Shown in pieces: positions 37,312 through 54,900 of a DNA stretch of 64,000 nt. This stretch comes from Primula veris (taxonomy: Eukaryota; Streptophyta; Magnoliopsida; Ericales; Primulaceae), in the NCBI GenBank assembly GCA_963682055.1, contig OY821740.1, positions 38,956,795-39,020,794 of the forward strand, given 5' to 3'. The position numbers were made by a program, and so were the translations under genes. A model generated the notes under the pieces. It ran no database searches. It was not told the origin of the DNA and worked only from the letters and a program-made list of their open reading frames with translations. Numbering within the stretch: position 1 is the stretch's first letter; every line of letters starts with the position of its first letter.

Positions 37312-38980
37312 TGTAAACACCCGTATTTTATTTATTTATTATCAATGCTTACAATTTTAGTAAAATATTGTTTACTAGTAGAAAGTTAATATGAGAAGTT
37401 ATTATCAAAATAAAGAGGTTCAATTAGCCATTAGTTACAAATCAAGGGTATTACTAAAATAAATTAAGATAATACTAATAGATATCCTCCAGTAACAAGT
37501 TAAAACTATATTCCTAAATTTATGCATGTATAACCCGAGTTTAAAAAACTCCAACTACTTATCCTTATGAACGTGTAAATAGATTTAGATATGGTTATAG
37601 TTGTACCCAAGTTTATATCTATTTTTATACATAAGCCGGGCATAAAGAAAATATTAATCTATGTGATTATTTTAGAAGAAAAAGGGAGCCGTACCAAACT
37701 GCACCCAGGGATATTACATTCGTGTAATTTCTTCATTAAATCAAAGTGAATGATTCTGTACCCTATATATATATATATATATAATTGATTTGCTACCCAT
37801 GTTATTTTGTAAAGTAGTGTATGAAATTGTATTATTTAGAAAAATCTTTTGAAAACAATTCCCTTTTTTATTACGTGATGTCTATTAATATTTTGATTAG
37901 GTGATTATATATATTACATATGAATACTTGATTTATTTCTCATACTTGTTTAGAAAATACTTTCAATATTGTTTTTTTTATACTCAACCAAATCTATAAA
38001 TGAATGACTTTATTTATATATATAAGTTTTATTGAATGATTTGAGTTGATTTATGTCAAAATTTTTGTTATATATGAACAATGTGTTACTCAGGTTATAT
38101 ATACAATATATATATATGAATTGTAATCATATTGTTCTTAATAAGTTTCAATTATTGCTAATTTGGATATTTGATTTTACTCTAATGATTTGAGATAATT
38201 GATTTTGATTTAAATTATTTGAATTATTAATGATTTTCGGAACCAGCAATGAACTTTGAGGAACAGGCCTTTTAAGTGGGGTGACCTTACTTTATGATTT
38301 AAATCCAATTAACAGGCCTCTTCAGTGGGGTGACGTTGGTGACTAGAGAATTGACTACTTAATTGGCTGACTCTAGTTTTTTCAACGGTTTTGGAACAGG
38401 CCTCTTAAGTGCGGTGACCTTAGCCGGATTGTCTTAAATGGATTTCCTATATTGCCAACATAGGTGACTTTGAGTACGATAGTTGGATCCAACAAATAGA
38501 GAGAAAAGAATTAATGGCAATGAATTTTAAGTCTGGTTTCAAGTTGATTTTAATACTATTTAATTTCGTCATGATAAACCACTTTATTGATTTATATTTC
38601 TTGATATGCGACTTCTGCATTTTGTATCTATAATTTAAACTTATTTTATTTCTGTATGTAAACATACATGGGTTAATCTTTTCAGGTATATAGATGAAGT
38701 TAGTTAGAGTTGAAGTCGAGTCGTTTGGGACAAATCATACCTCATAAAGAGTTGTTTAAGTTCTTTTCCGCTGCCAAGTTATTACAGTTATCGTTTGGGA
38801 ATGTCTTACTTTTGGACAAGAATTTGTGTTGTTAAACTAATTCACGTTTAGTTTACAAATATGATTATTATTGAAACAAAATGCATTGTTTTATTATTTT
38901 GAGATTTAGGATTCGTGTAACATGTGTCAAAGGCGCGTGTTATTCGGCCATGTGACATCCGTTTAGTTTGGGGTGTTACA
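37312..38980 (+). repeat. Right LTR (1669 bp) of the non-autonomous element
   Basis: Nearly identical to the left LTR apart from a 149-bp deletion (junction near 38676), a shorter TA run near 37765-37782 and a few short indels, including an extra CCCTTTTTT near 37860. The few substitutions suggest a recent insertion. Confidence 0.9.
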
Positions 38981-40565
38981 CTGGGCGCACCGAAACCGAC
39001 GGAAAGATGATGACAGACATGCCGGTTTTGCTATTTGTCCCTTCGACTTCCATTTGGGAAATAAATATATGTAGAATTATTTTTGGTACTAAGGAAGATG
39101 AATGATAGTTGATTGCTACTACTATAATTTTAACGGAATTGACCGACTTTATATATGTGATTAGAAAGAAAGAAAAACTGGCTTTATATATGTATGTAAT
39201 CATAAAAAGACTACGGGTATTTGACGATATCAATATTGATGTCCTTTTTTTCTACAGCTGACTATTCTTTCCGAATCATAGTTTGTTGAATTTAAGTTGT
39301 TCAAATATCATAATAAGGTGTAAAAATTAAAATACGTAATACTTCATACCCAGTCTAGAAGTTGACTTTTAAGTTTCTTTTTCCGAATCATAGGTTTACT
39401 CATAATGTTAATACCTCTTAAGAATTATAAGCTTGTTCGACCATCTGAATTTAATTAGTTTAGTATTTTAGAAATCAGCTATCAAACTCACTGAAATTTC
39501 ATTACATTGAATATTCACAATTTTATTAAGGAACCTGTTAAGATGATCTAACATTAGCATGCTAATCAAATTGGCTATGGTTGCTAAGAATGACAAGCAA
39601 TGATTAGGAGTATTTAAAACATATAAGATTCGCTGTAATAAAAATATATATGGAAGATTCTACACGTGAAAAAAAATCATAAAGGAACAAAATGTCTTGG
39701 CACATGTGTGAAGCATTTTAATATTTTAACTACAGAAGAAAAAAAATGTCAAAATAAGTTCGAACTTGCATTCAGATCTGATTTATGCTGATACTGCAGT
39801 AAATATACAGATTGTACTAAGGAAACAAAGTTGAGTCATTAACATGAAGGTCCCTCCAAGGTCTTAAGAAGATTTAAGAGAGTCGCAGCTTCTCTAATAC
39901 GAGAAAATTCGATACAAAAGACTTGAACCTCGATGAGAAGATTTTCAACTGGCATGCACATAACAACAGTCAGAAAAGCCATTACATATTAGAAAAACAT
40001 TGAAACCAAAAACTACTGAATTGAATTCTTCTCAAATTTTTAAAAGGGGAAAGAGAAACGGAAAACCACCAATAAAAAAAATAAGCCCCTGCATTTCCAG
40101 AAATCTGGTAGTTTAATGTTTAAACTCTAAACTCTTTTGCTTCATTATTGGAGACTGGAAAGCATTTCTTGTTATTATTCATACGACAAAACCATAAAGG
40201 AACATGGGAGTTTTCTTTCTTTGTATCAGTCACTTTTACACTGATATTTTCCTGAAGAAATTGCCAAGTTTCACATATGAAACCTAATAGAAAGATCTTC
40301 TTAATGAAACAAAAGCCTTTCTTTTTTCATTTATACAAAATTTAATTCCAGAATAAAAAAGGCCCTACAATGATTTCATCTCCACCCGGCACCCGCAAAT
40401 AAAGTACAAAACAGAAACACAATTTTTTCATCAGAACTGAACAACAAAAAATCGCTATTGGATGAGAAACAATTGTCTTTTGATAGATCCCCCCGTCCCA
40501 ATATTTTATTTTCAAAAGCTAGTGATCTATTGCACCACTACCTACACTCTAATATAATAACAGGT

Positions 40566-40670
40566 TAGGCAGACCTAGGCGGGGGAAAATTGGGCTAGGC
40601 GGGAAAAAACCGGCTAAGGTGGCCAATTAGGTGCCAGGCGGACACTTTCCGTCTAGGGCCCCTTTTGAAA
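40566..40670. mobile_element. About 105-bp insertion unique to copy A
   Basis: A GC-rich block with repeated CCTAGGCGG/GGCTAGGCGGG words, within DNA that otherwise aligns with copy B at about 44900-44920, where only nine bases stand in its place. It is probably a short non-autonomous transposon. Confidence 0.5.
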
Positions 40671-41397
40671 CCTTGAGAATTACAGAAATAACACCAAGAC
40701 ATTAAATATATTGGTCTCTTGGCTTTTTTGTGCTTCAAAAAAATACCCAAATTGAGAAAATATTAACCTCCAGTTTCAAAGACTAGTGCTCAGACCATTA
40801 TAAAATCTTGAGAAAGAAGTATCATTGCTCACACAAATACCAATTAAGAAAATTAAAGGAGAGTATAATAAGTCTGAATATTAAAAAGCACCTCTGAAAC
40901 ATACCATTGATAATTTTGTTTCTAATCAGGCTTTTTAAGAAAACACAAACCAGCCTCATAAGTCGATTCTGCAAAAAAAAATCCTACATAGTGTAGAAAG
41001 ATTATATGTAAACCACTTGATGGCACATTTACTTTGATAGCTAGAAAAAGTAACCCGTTTATGATTTTTCATTCTAGTGAGCTACATGCAGTTCATAAAG
41101 AACTATGGAGACTGTCAAGACTGTTTAAATATTTCAAAATACTGCAATTTACACCTTTTCTCTTATAGTATCTTTTATGGCATTTGCAAAGCTAAGCAGG
41201 CCAAAAGTTAAGAAAGCAACTAACAAAAGTGCCTAGAACTGACAACATGAAGTTAGTCTGTCGTATATAAGTGGGAGTATACATCTAGAAAAATTGACTA
41301 TCTGTATTTATTAATTTTACCCTGTTGAAGAAAGCAGTTTTGAAGAAATGATGATGTAACAGTTTTTCTATTTTGAACTCTTGAGATAAAATAACGT

Positions 41398-41840
41398 TAT
41401 CGCTGGTGTAACGTTTTTTCAAGAGAAACGCTAAAATTGCTACATAGCGTTTTACGGTGTATTTTTTTTTTACGTAAATACATATAAATATAGCATTAAA
41501 TTCAGAACATTTAATAAAAATTAACTAAATATATATAAAAAGTTGTAACTAATAATCACAAAACGATTGTAGTTGAGATGTCAGAGCATTTACTTTGTTT
41601 GCAAAAGTTTTGGAGTTTGATTGTCTTTAGCCTCCAATAATTTCATTAAAATTTTGACGAAAAAATAAATAAATTAAAATTAAAATTTTTTTGGACTGCA
41701 CCCGTTATAGGGTAAATAGCGTTCTTATAGCGTAAATTTAGCGTTTTTCCATCAAAATAGCGGTTTATCATAGCGTTTTTCGATCGAAAAACGTTATTTC
41801 GTGAACTATAACGCAATATAACGCGCTTTTTAAAACAATG
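41398..41840. mobile_element. About 440-bp insertion unique to copy A
   Basis: Copy B reads GAGATACTTTAACC across the site (45525-45540) while copy A has about 440 bp between GAGATA and TTTTAACC. The insert is full of AACGCTAAA/AGCGTTTTT words that form inverted repeats, ends in CGCTTTTTAAAACAATG, and holds a stretch with loose tRNA A-box and B-box resemblance at about 41570-41640. Its terminal sequence recurs in the small element at 21874-22013. Confidence 0.6.
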
Positions 41841-42345
41841 TTTTAACCAAGTTTATTTCAGATTTACATTAATAGGCATTAAAGACTGACAGGCTCGAGG
41901 TATGTATTTCATAAACGCCAGATGAACACATAAAAGAACAATCAAAGAAGGTGCAATTGAATATGTAATCAAATACCATAAAAAGCATATATATGAACTT
42001 CAAAAGGATGTCTTTGAACCTTTATTACCTATTTAATTATATAAGAAGAACATCATGTTGTCTACATTTCAAAAATGTGATTTAAGAGACTAACCAATAG
42101 TTTAAGCCCACTTATCCAAAATTCCAGTTCAACAAACATTTATTCCATGACATGATGTCCAAAATAAGAATTAAGATTGTACACTAAATAGTAACATATA
42201 ATTCGTTAAACCAACGCCATAGCCACATGTTTATATCAGGACGAAAAAGTACTATTAGATTTAAGTTTAAGAAAAAAACCTTGATGCTATCAAAAGATTT
42301 TATGCAGTTTGAAATGTACTGGTGGATAATACTTTACAAGTCGTC

Positions 42346-42477
42346 GACAAGTTTAGTGTCTTCCCATCTTACATGCTCAAGTTGTTAATACAATCGGATG
42401 AGAAAAAAAGGGAAAAGAAGCAGTAAAAAAACAAACTCTAGACATCATCTCCTTTCTCGTTTAATTATTATCTAGTC
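42346..42477. other. Junction between duplication copies
   Basis: Short spacer between the truncated CNOT11 exon of copy A and the stop codon of the intact CML42-like gene. It includes the likely unequal-exchange junction and the 3'UTR of the CML gene. Confidence 0.5.
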
Positions 42478-43032
42478 TTAGGAGGGGACGATGACGGTCC
42501 GCATCATATCCTTGAACTCGGAAAAATCAACACGTCCATCACAATTTCTATCTACAGAGCAAATCATCCTCTCGACTCGGTCCATCTCAACCCCTTCGTC
42601 TGCCAACCCTATCTTCCCAAGCACCACTTGTAGCTCTCTGGCCGATATATACCCATCGCCATTCTCATCAAACACCTTAAAAGCCTCTTCCAAATCCGAC
42701 GCCTCTCCATCCTCTTCCTCCCTCTCATCCCTGTCCCCGAACAAAGTGTCGTCTAGTGCCGCATGGAGTGATTCAAACTCCTCGTATTCTAGGCCTTTGT
42801 GGCCAGGCTTTATATGCGCCTTGACCATCGCTGTCAACTCTGAAAGGTCCGTGTCCCAACCCAGACACTGAAAGGCCTGGCTCAACTCATCCACCGTGAT
42901 GGTACCATCATGGTTCTTATCGAATAAGTCGAATATCCGTCTCATTCTTACAGAGTTGAGGCTGGGACACCGGAGCCGACGGAAAGATGATGACGCGGCG
43001 GTTTTGCTGCTATTTGTCCTTTTCACTTCCAT
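42478..43032 (-). CDS. CML42: Calmodulin-like protein, CML42 type
   Basis: Intronless, 184 residues. It is a calcium sensor with EF-hand loops at 38-49 ([12 protein letters not shown]), 122-133 (DENGDGYISARE) and 161-172 (DRNCDGRVDFSE), all with the expected Asp/Asn ligands and a closing Glu. The second EF-hand (about 74-90) is degenerate and followed by an acidic linker at 99-113. The N-terminal RRLRCPSLNSVRMRRIFDLF and the ending MMRTVIVPS match the CML42/CML43 group. In Arabidopsis CML42 acts in trichome branching and herbivore/jasmonate responses; that role is carried over by family only. It is the intact member of three copies in the window and lies about 1.1 kb downstream of CNOT11 on the same strand. 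Confidence 0.9.
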   Translation of the reverse strand: MEVKRTNSSKTAASSSFRRLRCPSLNSVRMRRIFDLFDKNHDGTITVDELSQAFQCLGWDTDLSELTAMVKAHIKPGHKGLEYEEFESLHAALDDTLFGDRDEREEEDGEASDLEEAFKVFDENGDGYISARELQVVLGKIGLADEGVEMDRVERMICSVDRNCDGRVDFSEFKDMMRTVIVPS

Positions 43033-44164
43033 TTGGGAAAGAAATATATGTAGAATTAATTTTGGTTCTAATGAAGATGAATGATATATAGTTGATTGCT
43101 ATGATTTTTAACGGAATTAAGTGACTATATATATATATATATATATATGTAATTGTAATGGAAAGAGTAGTTGATAGATTACGCGCATTTGACGCAATCA
43201 AAATTGATGTGCAATGTTTTCTATAGCTGACTATTCTTTCTCTCACCCACTAGCAATTTATTTCTTCCTATTCCCTCTCTTTTTCCTGGAACATTGTTCG
43301 AATAACCTAAGGTGCAAAATACCTATGACTTTATACTCGGTCTAGAAATTTATTATAACTTTTTTTATTCCTTCTAATTATAGCTTTCTTCATACTATTT
43401 ATATCCCTCTTAAGAATTATAAGTTTGTTCAACGACCATCCAAAATTTATTAGTTTTTAGAAATATCACCTATCAAGCTAACTGATTTGTACTAATGCAT
43501 TTCTATTGTTTGTGAGAAAATTTAATTTGCATTCATTCACAATTTTATCAAAGAATGATTAGGAGGTAGGAGTATCTAAAGCATATAAGGTTCACTGTAA
43601 TAAAAATATTTATGGAAGATATCAATTTGTTCCAATAGAGAAAAACATTCACACCTGCTGATTGACTAACATCAAAGTTAATTAAGGAATTTCAAATAAT
43701 ACCCCCATGTGCAACCCGATGTTCCAAGAGCCGGAAGGCGGGTCCAGGCAGAAAGAGGCCATTTAGTGTGAAATTGCATCTTATTCGGGAAATAAATAGA
43801 AGAGTCCAAAGAAGTCCGGGAATGAATAGCTTCCTATCCCGCTAACATTTAAAGATGACTTTTCTTAAGAGAGAAGAAGCTCAAAGAGTGCAGTGTTTCT
43901 CTTAAAATCTAAAAGAAGTATATGTAAAACAGTAAAAGATAAATGGATTCTTGATGAAATGACACAGGAAACATACTTAAAACGAAAAGCGTAGCAACAA
44001 AATGTCTTAGCATATGTGAAGAGTTTTAATATTTTAACTACAGAAGAAAATAACATGTCAAAATTTAGAACGAACTTGGTCCATGAACTTGCATTCAGAT
44101 CCTGATTTATCCTGACAGACTACGGCAAATATACAAATTGTACTAAGGAAACAAGGTTGGGTCA
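43033..44164. other. CML42 promoter region / CNOT11 3' flank
   Basis: Separates the CML42 start from the CNOT11 stop. A (TA)n run lies at 43127-43148, about 100 bp upstream of the CML42 ATG. The first part (to about 43080) is conserved with copy A near 39054-39105. No further gene seen. Confidence 0.5.
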
Positions 44165-50852
<6,688 letters not shown>

Positions 50853-53186
50853 TAATACTCTTTTTTATTTTTAGAGTGAAAGTGATAAATAAATAAATAA
50901 ATTTGGACCCGTTTTATTTATTTCTTACTACTACGGAGTAGTATTATACACGATAAACCTAGTTTATTGGGGGTTTTTTAACGGGTGACCCGTTTTTTGC
51001 CGTTTAATTGGCGGCCCAATCTATGACCCGTTTGGTATTGCTCAAAAAGCTGCTTTTTATTAAAATTAACGAGAAAAAAGCTTAATTAAAAAAAGGTGTT
51101 ATGTATTGTTTGGCACCACTGTAAGTTTTTTTGCTTTAATTGACCGATAACTTTTTTTATTGATAAGTCATTAGTCACTTATTTTAATTTATAAGTGAGT
51201 TGTGAATATACAAATATATTCTATTTTAAAAGTTTTTGTTTTTGAATATTTTAATGAGAAAAAGCTTTAAAAAAAAAAACCCGAAAATTCTTAACTTATG
51301 TGTTTTAGAGATTTTATGACCCAAAAGACAGCTTTTTAAAAGCTGACATGCCAAACACTAGTTAAAAAATTAAATCAAAAGGCTAATAAAAAATATGAAA
51401 GAAAATTGTTGCCGAAGATGCACTTGGCTATGGCCCACCACATGTCAGGCCGAAGAAAGAGCCGATGAAATTTAAATCATACGTTTTAACGGCCGACATA
51501 TATTGAATAGGAAAAAACAAATAACATACATTTTAATTGACGGTGTGTCTGAGTGGTTGGATTTAATTTTGATGATGGTGGTTTGCGATTTCAACAGCAG
51601 GGCAAACTGGGCCATCACATGTATGGCCCGAGAAAGAGCGGGTTGAAACCTAATCGCGGTCGATAGATTAAAATCCACGACCGATAGTGTTTTTTTTAAG
51701 TGTATTCAGACCATTGGATTTTAGTATTATGGCCTTGAATTTTGAAGTGCATAGAGTCGTTATCGGACTTGACAGATTAGTGAATACTTTATCAAACCAG
51801 CCTTCCACATCTTAAATGCTAGTCCCAACCAAGTTGGGTATATGTTATTAGGGTAAATTGCAATAAGGTATCATGTTGGTCTCAGTATCTTAAAGAAATG
51901 TATATGATTAGTGTTCCTTAAAAAGAATCCGTGTGTTGTTTAGCATAGCGTATCTTGACCAATATGTTATCAAGTTCAAGTATAATTCAACTTATATGTT
52001 GTCTAGTGTACAACATACCTCTACAAATATGCTACAAATCCATTGTTCGGAACTCTTTCGTTGAGGTGTACATGGTTGCCGTAAACGGACTTTTAATGTA
52101 GTGGCCACAAACTGATCTTTTTCATTAAAATTTATATTATTAGCAATGGCCTTTGTTCTAGAGTTGCTAAACGGATCATTTGTCGGATCTAACAGAATAT
52201 TAATCCAATTTCGACCTCTAAACAATGCTTACCAAACAAGGACTATAGTTAGCTGGGTATAAATGGAAGTTCAAAATACTGGAACAACTCATTTGCTATG
52301 CCTTTTTATCAGAATAACTCATTTTAGACTGCAAGAATTTCTAACCGCTAAAAATTATCAGTTTATTAAGCAAGACTGAACATCCTTCTTACTACTGTCA
52401 TTCGAGTCATATTTTAGATAAAATTGGTTAGTCACATAAAAAGCAATTCTCCGGGCGCCTCCGTGCTATTTAGATAGAATTGATATTACGTCACCATAGA
52501 TCAATCGTCCGGTCTTCATTGCCCATAAACTAAAGGCCTCTTCAGATAAACTATAAACTGATACTGTATGGTAAAGAGTAAATAAGCTGATCTACCTAGT
52601 TCAATAGTCTGCAACCTTGACTTTATTTTCACTCAACTAAACCGGTCAGAATTTCTCACAATATTTCAAGTGGATAACTTCTTGTAACTTTACTGAACCT
52701 GCATTTGCGGATTAGTATTGCTAATCAACAGTAGAGCAATGCGGATCAATTGGACGAAATGTCATAACTATAGCGTTCAGATACAAAACTTATAAGTTCA
52801 CTACCACAAATCGCAAAGTTTCCTAAGAACTTGACCAGAGATGCAAGAAAAACAGTATATTTGGACCAGAGATCGAGTCTAAATAGGCCTAATTATTAGA
52901 GATGAAAAATGCAAACCATTATGCAATAATCAAATTCATCCCAAGTTACTATCCAGTCGTCAAACAAATATTACAAGGATTAACAAGTAATGATCCCTCA
53001 GCAACATATCACAGTGACTCTTATCAGAAGTTTGATCAACAAACAAACCAATAATCAATACATATTTAAACATCCATAAGCAACATAATTCTCCTAAATG
53101 AGTGTGATATTATTTTACTGTCTAGCTAGAACAGGCATATGAATATGATAGTCGTTATAATCCATCTGATCTGGTCAAATCCGTCT
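50853..53186. other. Intergenic region between CNOT11 and the LEA_2 gene
   Basis: CNOT11 upstream DNA, a possible inverted-repeat element (51026-51357), a pair of similar short segments near 51430-51476 and 51607-51655 (GGCC.A.CACATGT..GGCC.GA.AAAGAGC), and featureless AT-rich DNA to the LEA_2 3' end. No gene recognised. Confidence 0.45.
51026..51357. mobile_element. Possible hAT-like miniature element
   Basis: Left end CGTTTGGTATTGCTCAAAAA followed by GCTG, and the right end, reversed, TGTTTGGCATGTCAGCTTTT followed by AAAAAGCTG, are loosely alike. Such CGTTTGG...AGCTTTTT termini are common in plant hAT MITEs. No clear target duplication was found, so this is tentative. Confidence 0.3.
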
Positions 53187-54900
53187 CTATATTTTGGTCT
53201 TATATTTACACGTCTGTTCTTTAATCGATCTGCTAGAAATATCGACAACAACATCACATGACGTGGATGAAACCACGCCAATTTTGAAGAAAAGTATTGG
53301 CACCTTCCCCTTTATCCTTGCATACGTGGTGAGGGGCAGTGAACCACCTATCACGTCGGAATACAGATTACTGTTGGAAATAAACCTGCAAAAATAGTGG
53401 GTATAAGCAAAATCATAAACTATATTATTCAAGAAGAGTAGTGGTGAAACATGATGAAACTTATTTTATTTGTCAAAGTGGGCTGTCAAGGTTTTGCAAC
53501 TGAAATTTTGAAGTATCATAAGAAAAAGGCTTTTAGGAACTTAACAATTTGACACAAAAAAAGTCAAACTTAAAAAAATTAGCAAAAAAAAGTGCAAGTG
53601 ATAAAAGAGTACTGGTGTAGCCTATGTAAAAATTTCTTCTTTCTTAGTTCTTACTGTATGTGTTAGCACTTGGGTTTGAAATTAGTCATTCACGGTTAAT
53701 CACTTAATTGGCATTTTTACTTTACCAAAGCACAAGTATGCAAAAGTACAATGACAGGATTGAATCCGGACCTGCAGTTTGGCTATTATGCACTTCAACC
53801 ATCCACCATAGGCGCAACATCAATAAATATATTCGCTGAAGGGTAAATCAATGTCTAATACATACTTTCGGACTTCATTATATAAAAAACTCGCATTTAC
53901 ATTTTTCGTTTAAAAATAGTTACATCAATATCAAATTTTCAAGTAATAAACACATAGATAAGAAAGAGCGGCATCATAGATCATTATTGAGCATCGTACC
54001 TAATATTGAAATAGATTTTTACTCCGAGAGTTTTTCCATATACTCTCAGACTTTGTACTAAAGTATAATTTTCCATTCGTTGAAATACTAAAAAGCTGCA
54101 TATGTGAATAGTGACAATTGTCAGTCTCCTGTATGGGCGCCCCGACCATACTCAAGCCACCCGATTTGTTCGGCTTAATCAAGGGCCGCCTAAACTGCTA
54201 GTTCATAGTAAAAGATATGGTAAAAACTCGCTTTTTCATAATGTAAGTGTGCTATTATTGCCCCTCTCATCATACTGCTAGTTCATTCATTCATCCCCAG
54301 GTTGTATCAAATAAATCGAAGGCAAAACAATAAAACCTTAGCAATAGAACCAATATTTCTATATCTTTTGTCAAAATCATAGGTAAAAAAGTATCACAAT
54401 TGAAAAACATTAACAAACCTGTCACCCATCAAATTAAGCGTCACGTTCAAAAGCTTAGTCTGCCTCGACGATATCTTCCCTGCACGCACCGGAGCCTGCC
54501 CAACCTCCTCCCCGTGATACCTCAACACAGCCGAGGTGTTATGGTAGTTAAACCCAACATGATTCGGGTTCCTGACCGAAAGTGTAGCGTCTAGCGACAA
54601 ATTCAAACCCACACGAACATTCAATAAATCTATAGAAATGTCAAAATCCTTAAGAGACACGGACACGACATCAATCTCAGGTTTCTTGGGCTTGAAAACG
54701 GTGAATGCCAAGATCACAATAATGAGAATTATTAGCAAAACAAAGGCTAAAACACCTAAACATATGTTTCTTTTTCTCCTGCTTTTGTTCTTGATAGTAT
54801 TGAGATCTTGAGATGGAGTAAGATGATTATTATTATCTCCCACTGATTTTCCTGCTGTTGGTTTGTAAAGAGGGTATGTGGAATTTGATTCCAATTCCAT
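53187..54900 (-). CDS. LEA_2 / NDR1-HIN1-like membrane protein
   Basis: Two exons, 54900..54419 and 53385..53187, phase consistent (GAC AG|G TTT), 226 residues. The cytosolic N-terminus (1-45) ends in the basic NKSRRKRN. One transmembrane helix covers about 46-69 (ICLGVLAFVLLIILIIVILA). After it comes a LEA_2 domain: SLKDFDISIDLLNVRVGLNL, SVRNPNHVGFNYHNTSAVL, YHGEEVGQAPV and TLNLMGDRF, then exon 2 with SDVIGGSLPLTTYARIKGKV. This is the layout of plant late-embryogenesis-abundant hydroxyproline-rich / NHL proteins of the plasma membrane, linked to stress and defence in some members. The specific role is unknown. The gene looks complete. Confidence 0.9.
53755..53825 (-). repeat. tRNA-like (SINE-type) fragment in the LEA_2 intron
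   Basis: Read on the minus strand, TGGTGGATGGTTGAAGTGC followed about 30 bases later by GGTCCGGATTCAATCCT resembles the A and B boxes of a tRNA promoter. No complete cloverleaf was drawn, so this is a possible SINE head rather than a tRNA gene. Confidence 0.3.

Larger units (their letters stand above)
31886..38980 (+). mobile_element. Non-autonomous LTR retrotransposon (Ty3/gypsy-like ends) carrying a tetraspanin gene
   Basis: A 7095-bp element bounded by TG...CA, with LTRs at 31886-33714 and 37312-38980 and the 5-bp target duplication CTGGG (31881-31885, 38981-38985). The primer-binding site follows the left LTR and a purine tract precedes the right LTR, so the element reads on the plus strand. 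The 3.6-kb interior has no recognisable gag, protease, reverse transcriptase, RNase H or integrase. The right-end context TTTCGAGGACGAAACTT resembles plant Ty3/gypsy 3' ends. It must have moved with proteins from a relative. The interior holds a decayed tetraspanin gene in the same orientation. Confidence 0.88.
31412..39053 (-). pseudogene. CML42-like pseudogene split by an LTR retrotransposon
   Basis: The 3' part (31412-31885) and 5' part (38981-39053) together match the intact gene at 42478-43032. The element entered at the equivalent of codons 23-24. Independently, the 3' part has frame-breaking changes: the segment equal to the intact gene's CTCTCTGGCCGATATATACC is shortened and altered near 31568-31582, and further small indels follow. 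In this copy the EF-hand coding remains only as scattered similarity. It is dead on two counts. Confidence 0.85.
31383..42345. repeat. Segmental duplication, copy A (CML42 plus 3' CNOT11)
   Basis: Once the LTR element at 31886-38980 is removed, this block aligns along its length with about 42440-46040. Matching landmarks are the CML42 frame, its 5' flank, the last CNOT11 exon, the preceding exon, and part of the one before. Copy A carries two extra insertions and broken exons; copy B keeps both genes whole. The right edge lies inside a CNOT11 exon homolog near 42345. The left edge near 31383 is where similarity to DNA beyond the CML stop codon fades. Confidence 0.8.
38981..42345. repeat. Copy A downstream of the LTR element
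   Basis: Contains the 5' end and flank of the dead CML42 copy, then relic CNOT11 exons, with two insertions absent from copy B (40566-40670 and 41398-41840). No intact gene. Confidence 0.75.
39839..42345 (-). pseudogene. CNOT11 3' fragment (last three exons), duplicated relic
   Basis: On the minus strand, 42345 to about 42283 matches part of the exon encoding [11 protein letters not shown], but it is cut off at its 5' side. About 40993-40917 matches the next exon but has an A/T run in place of the DKYMQ start. 39948-39839 matches the final exon ([15 protein letters not shown] and onward, then TAA). There is no promoter or 5' half, so no functional product is expected. It is a by-product of the duplication break inside the gene. 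Confidence 0.8.
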
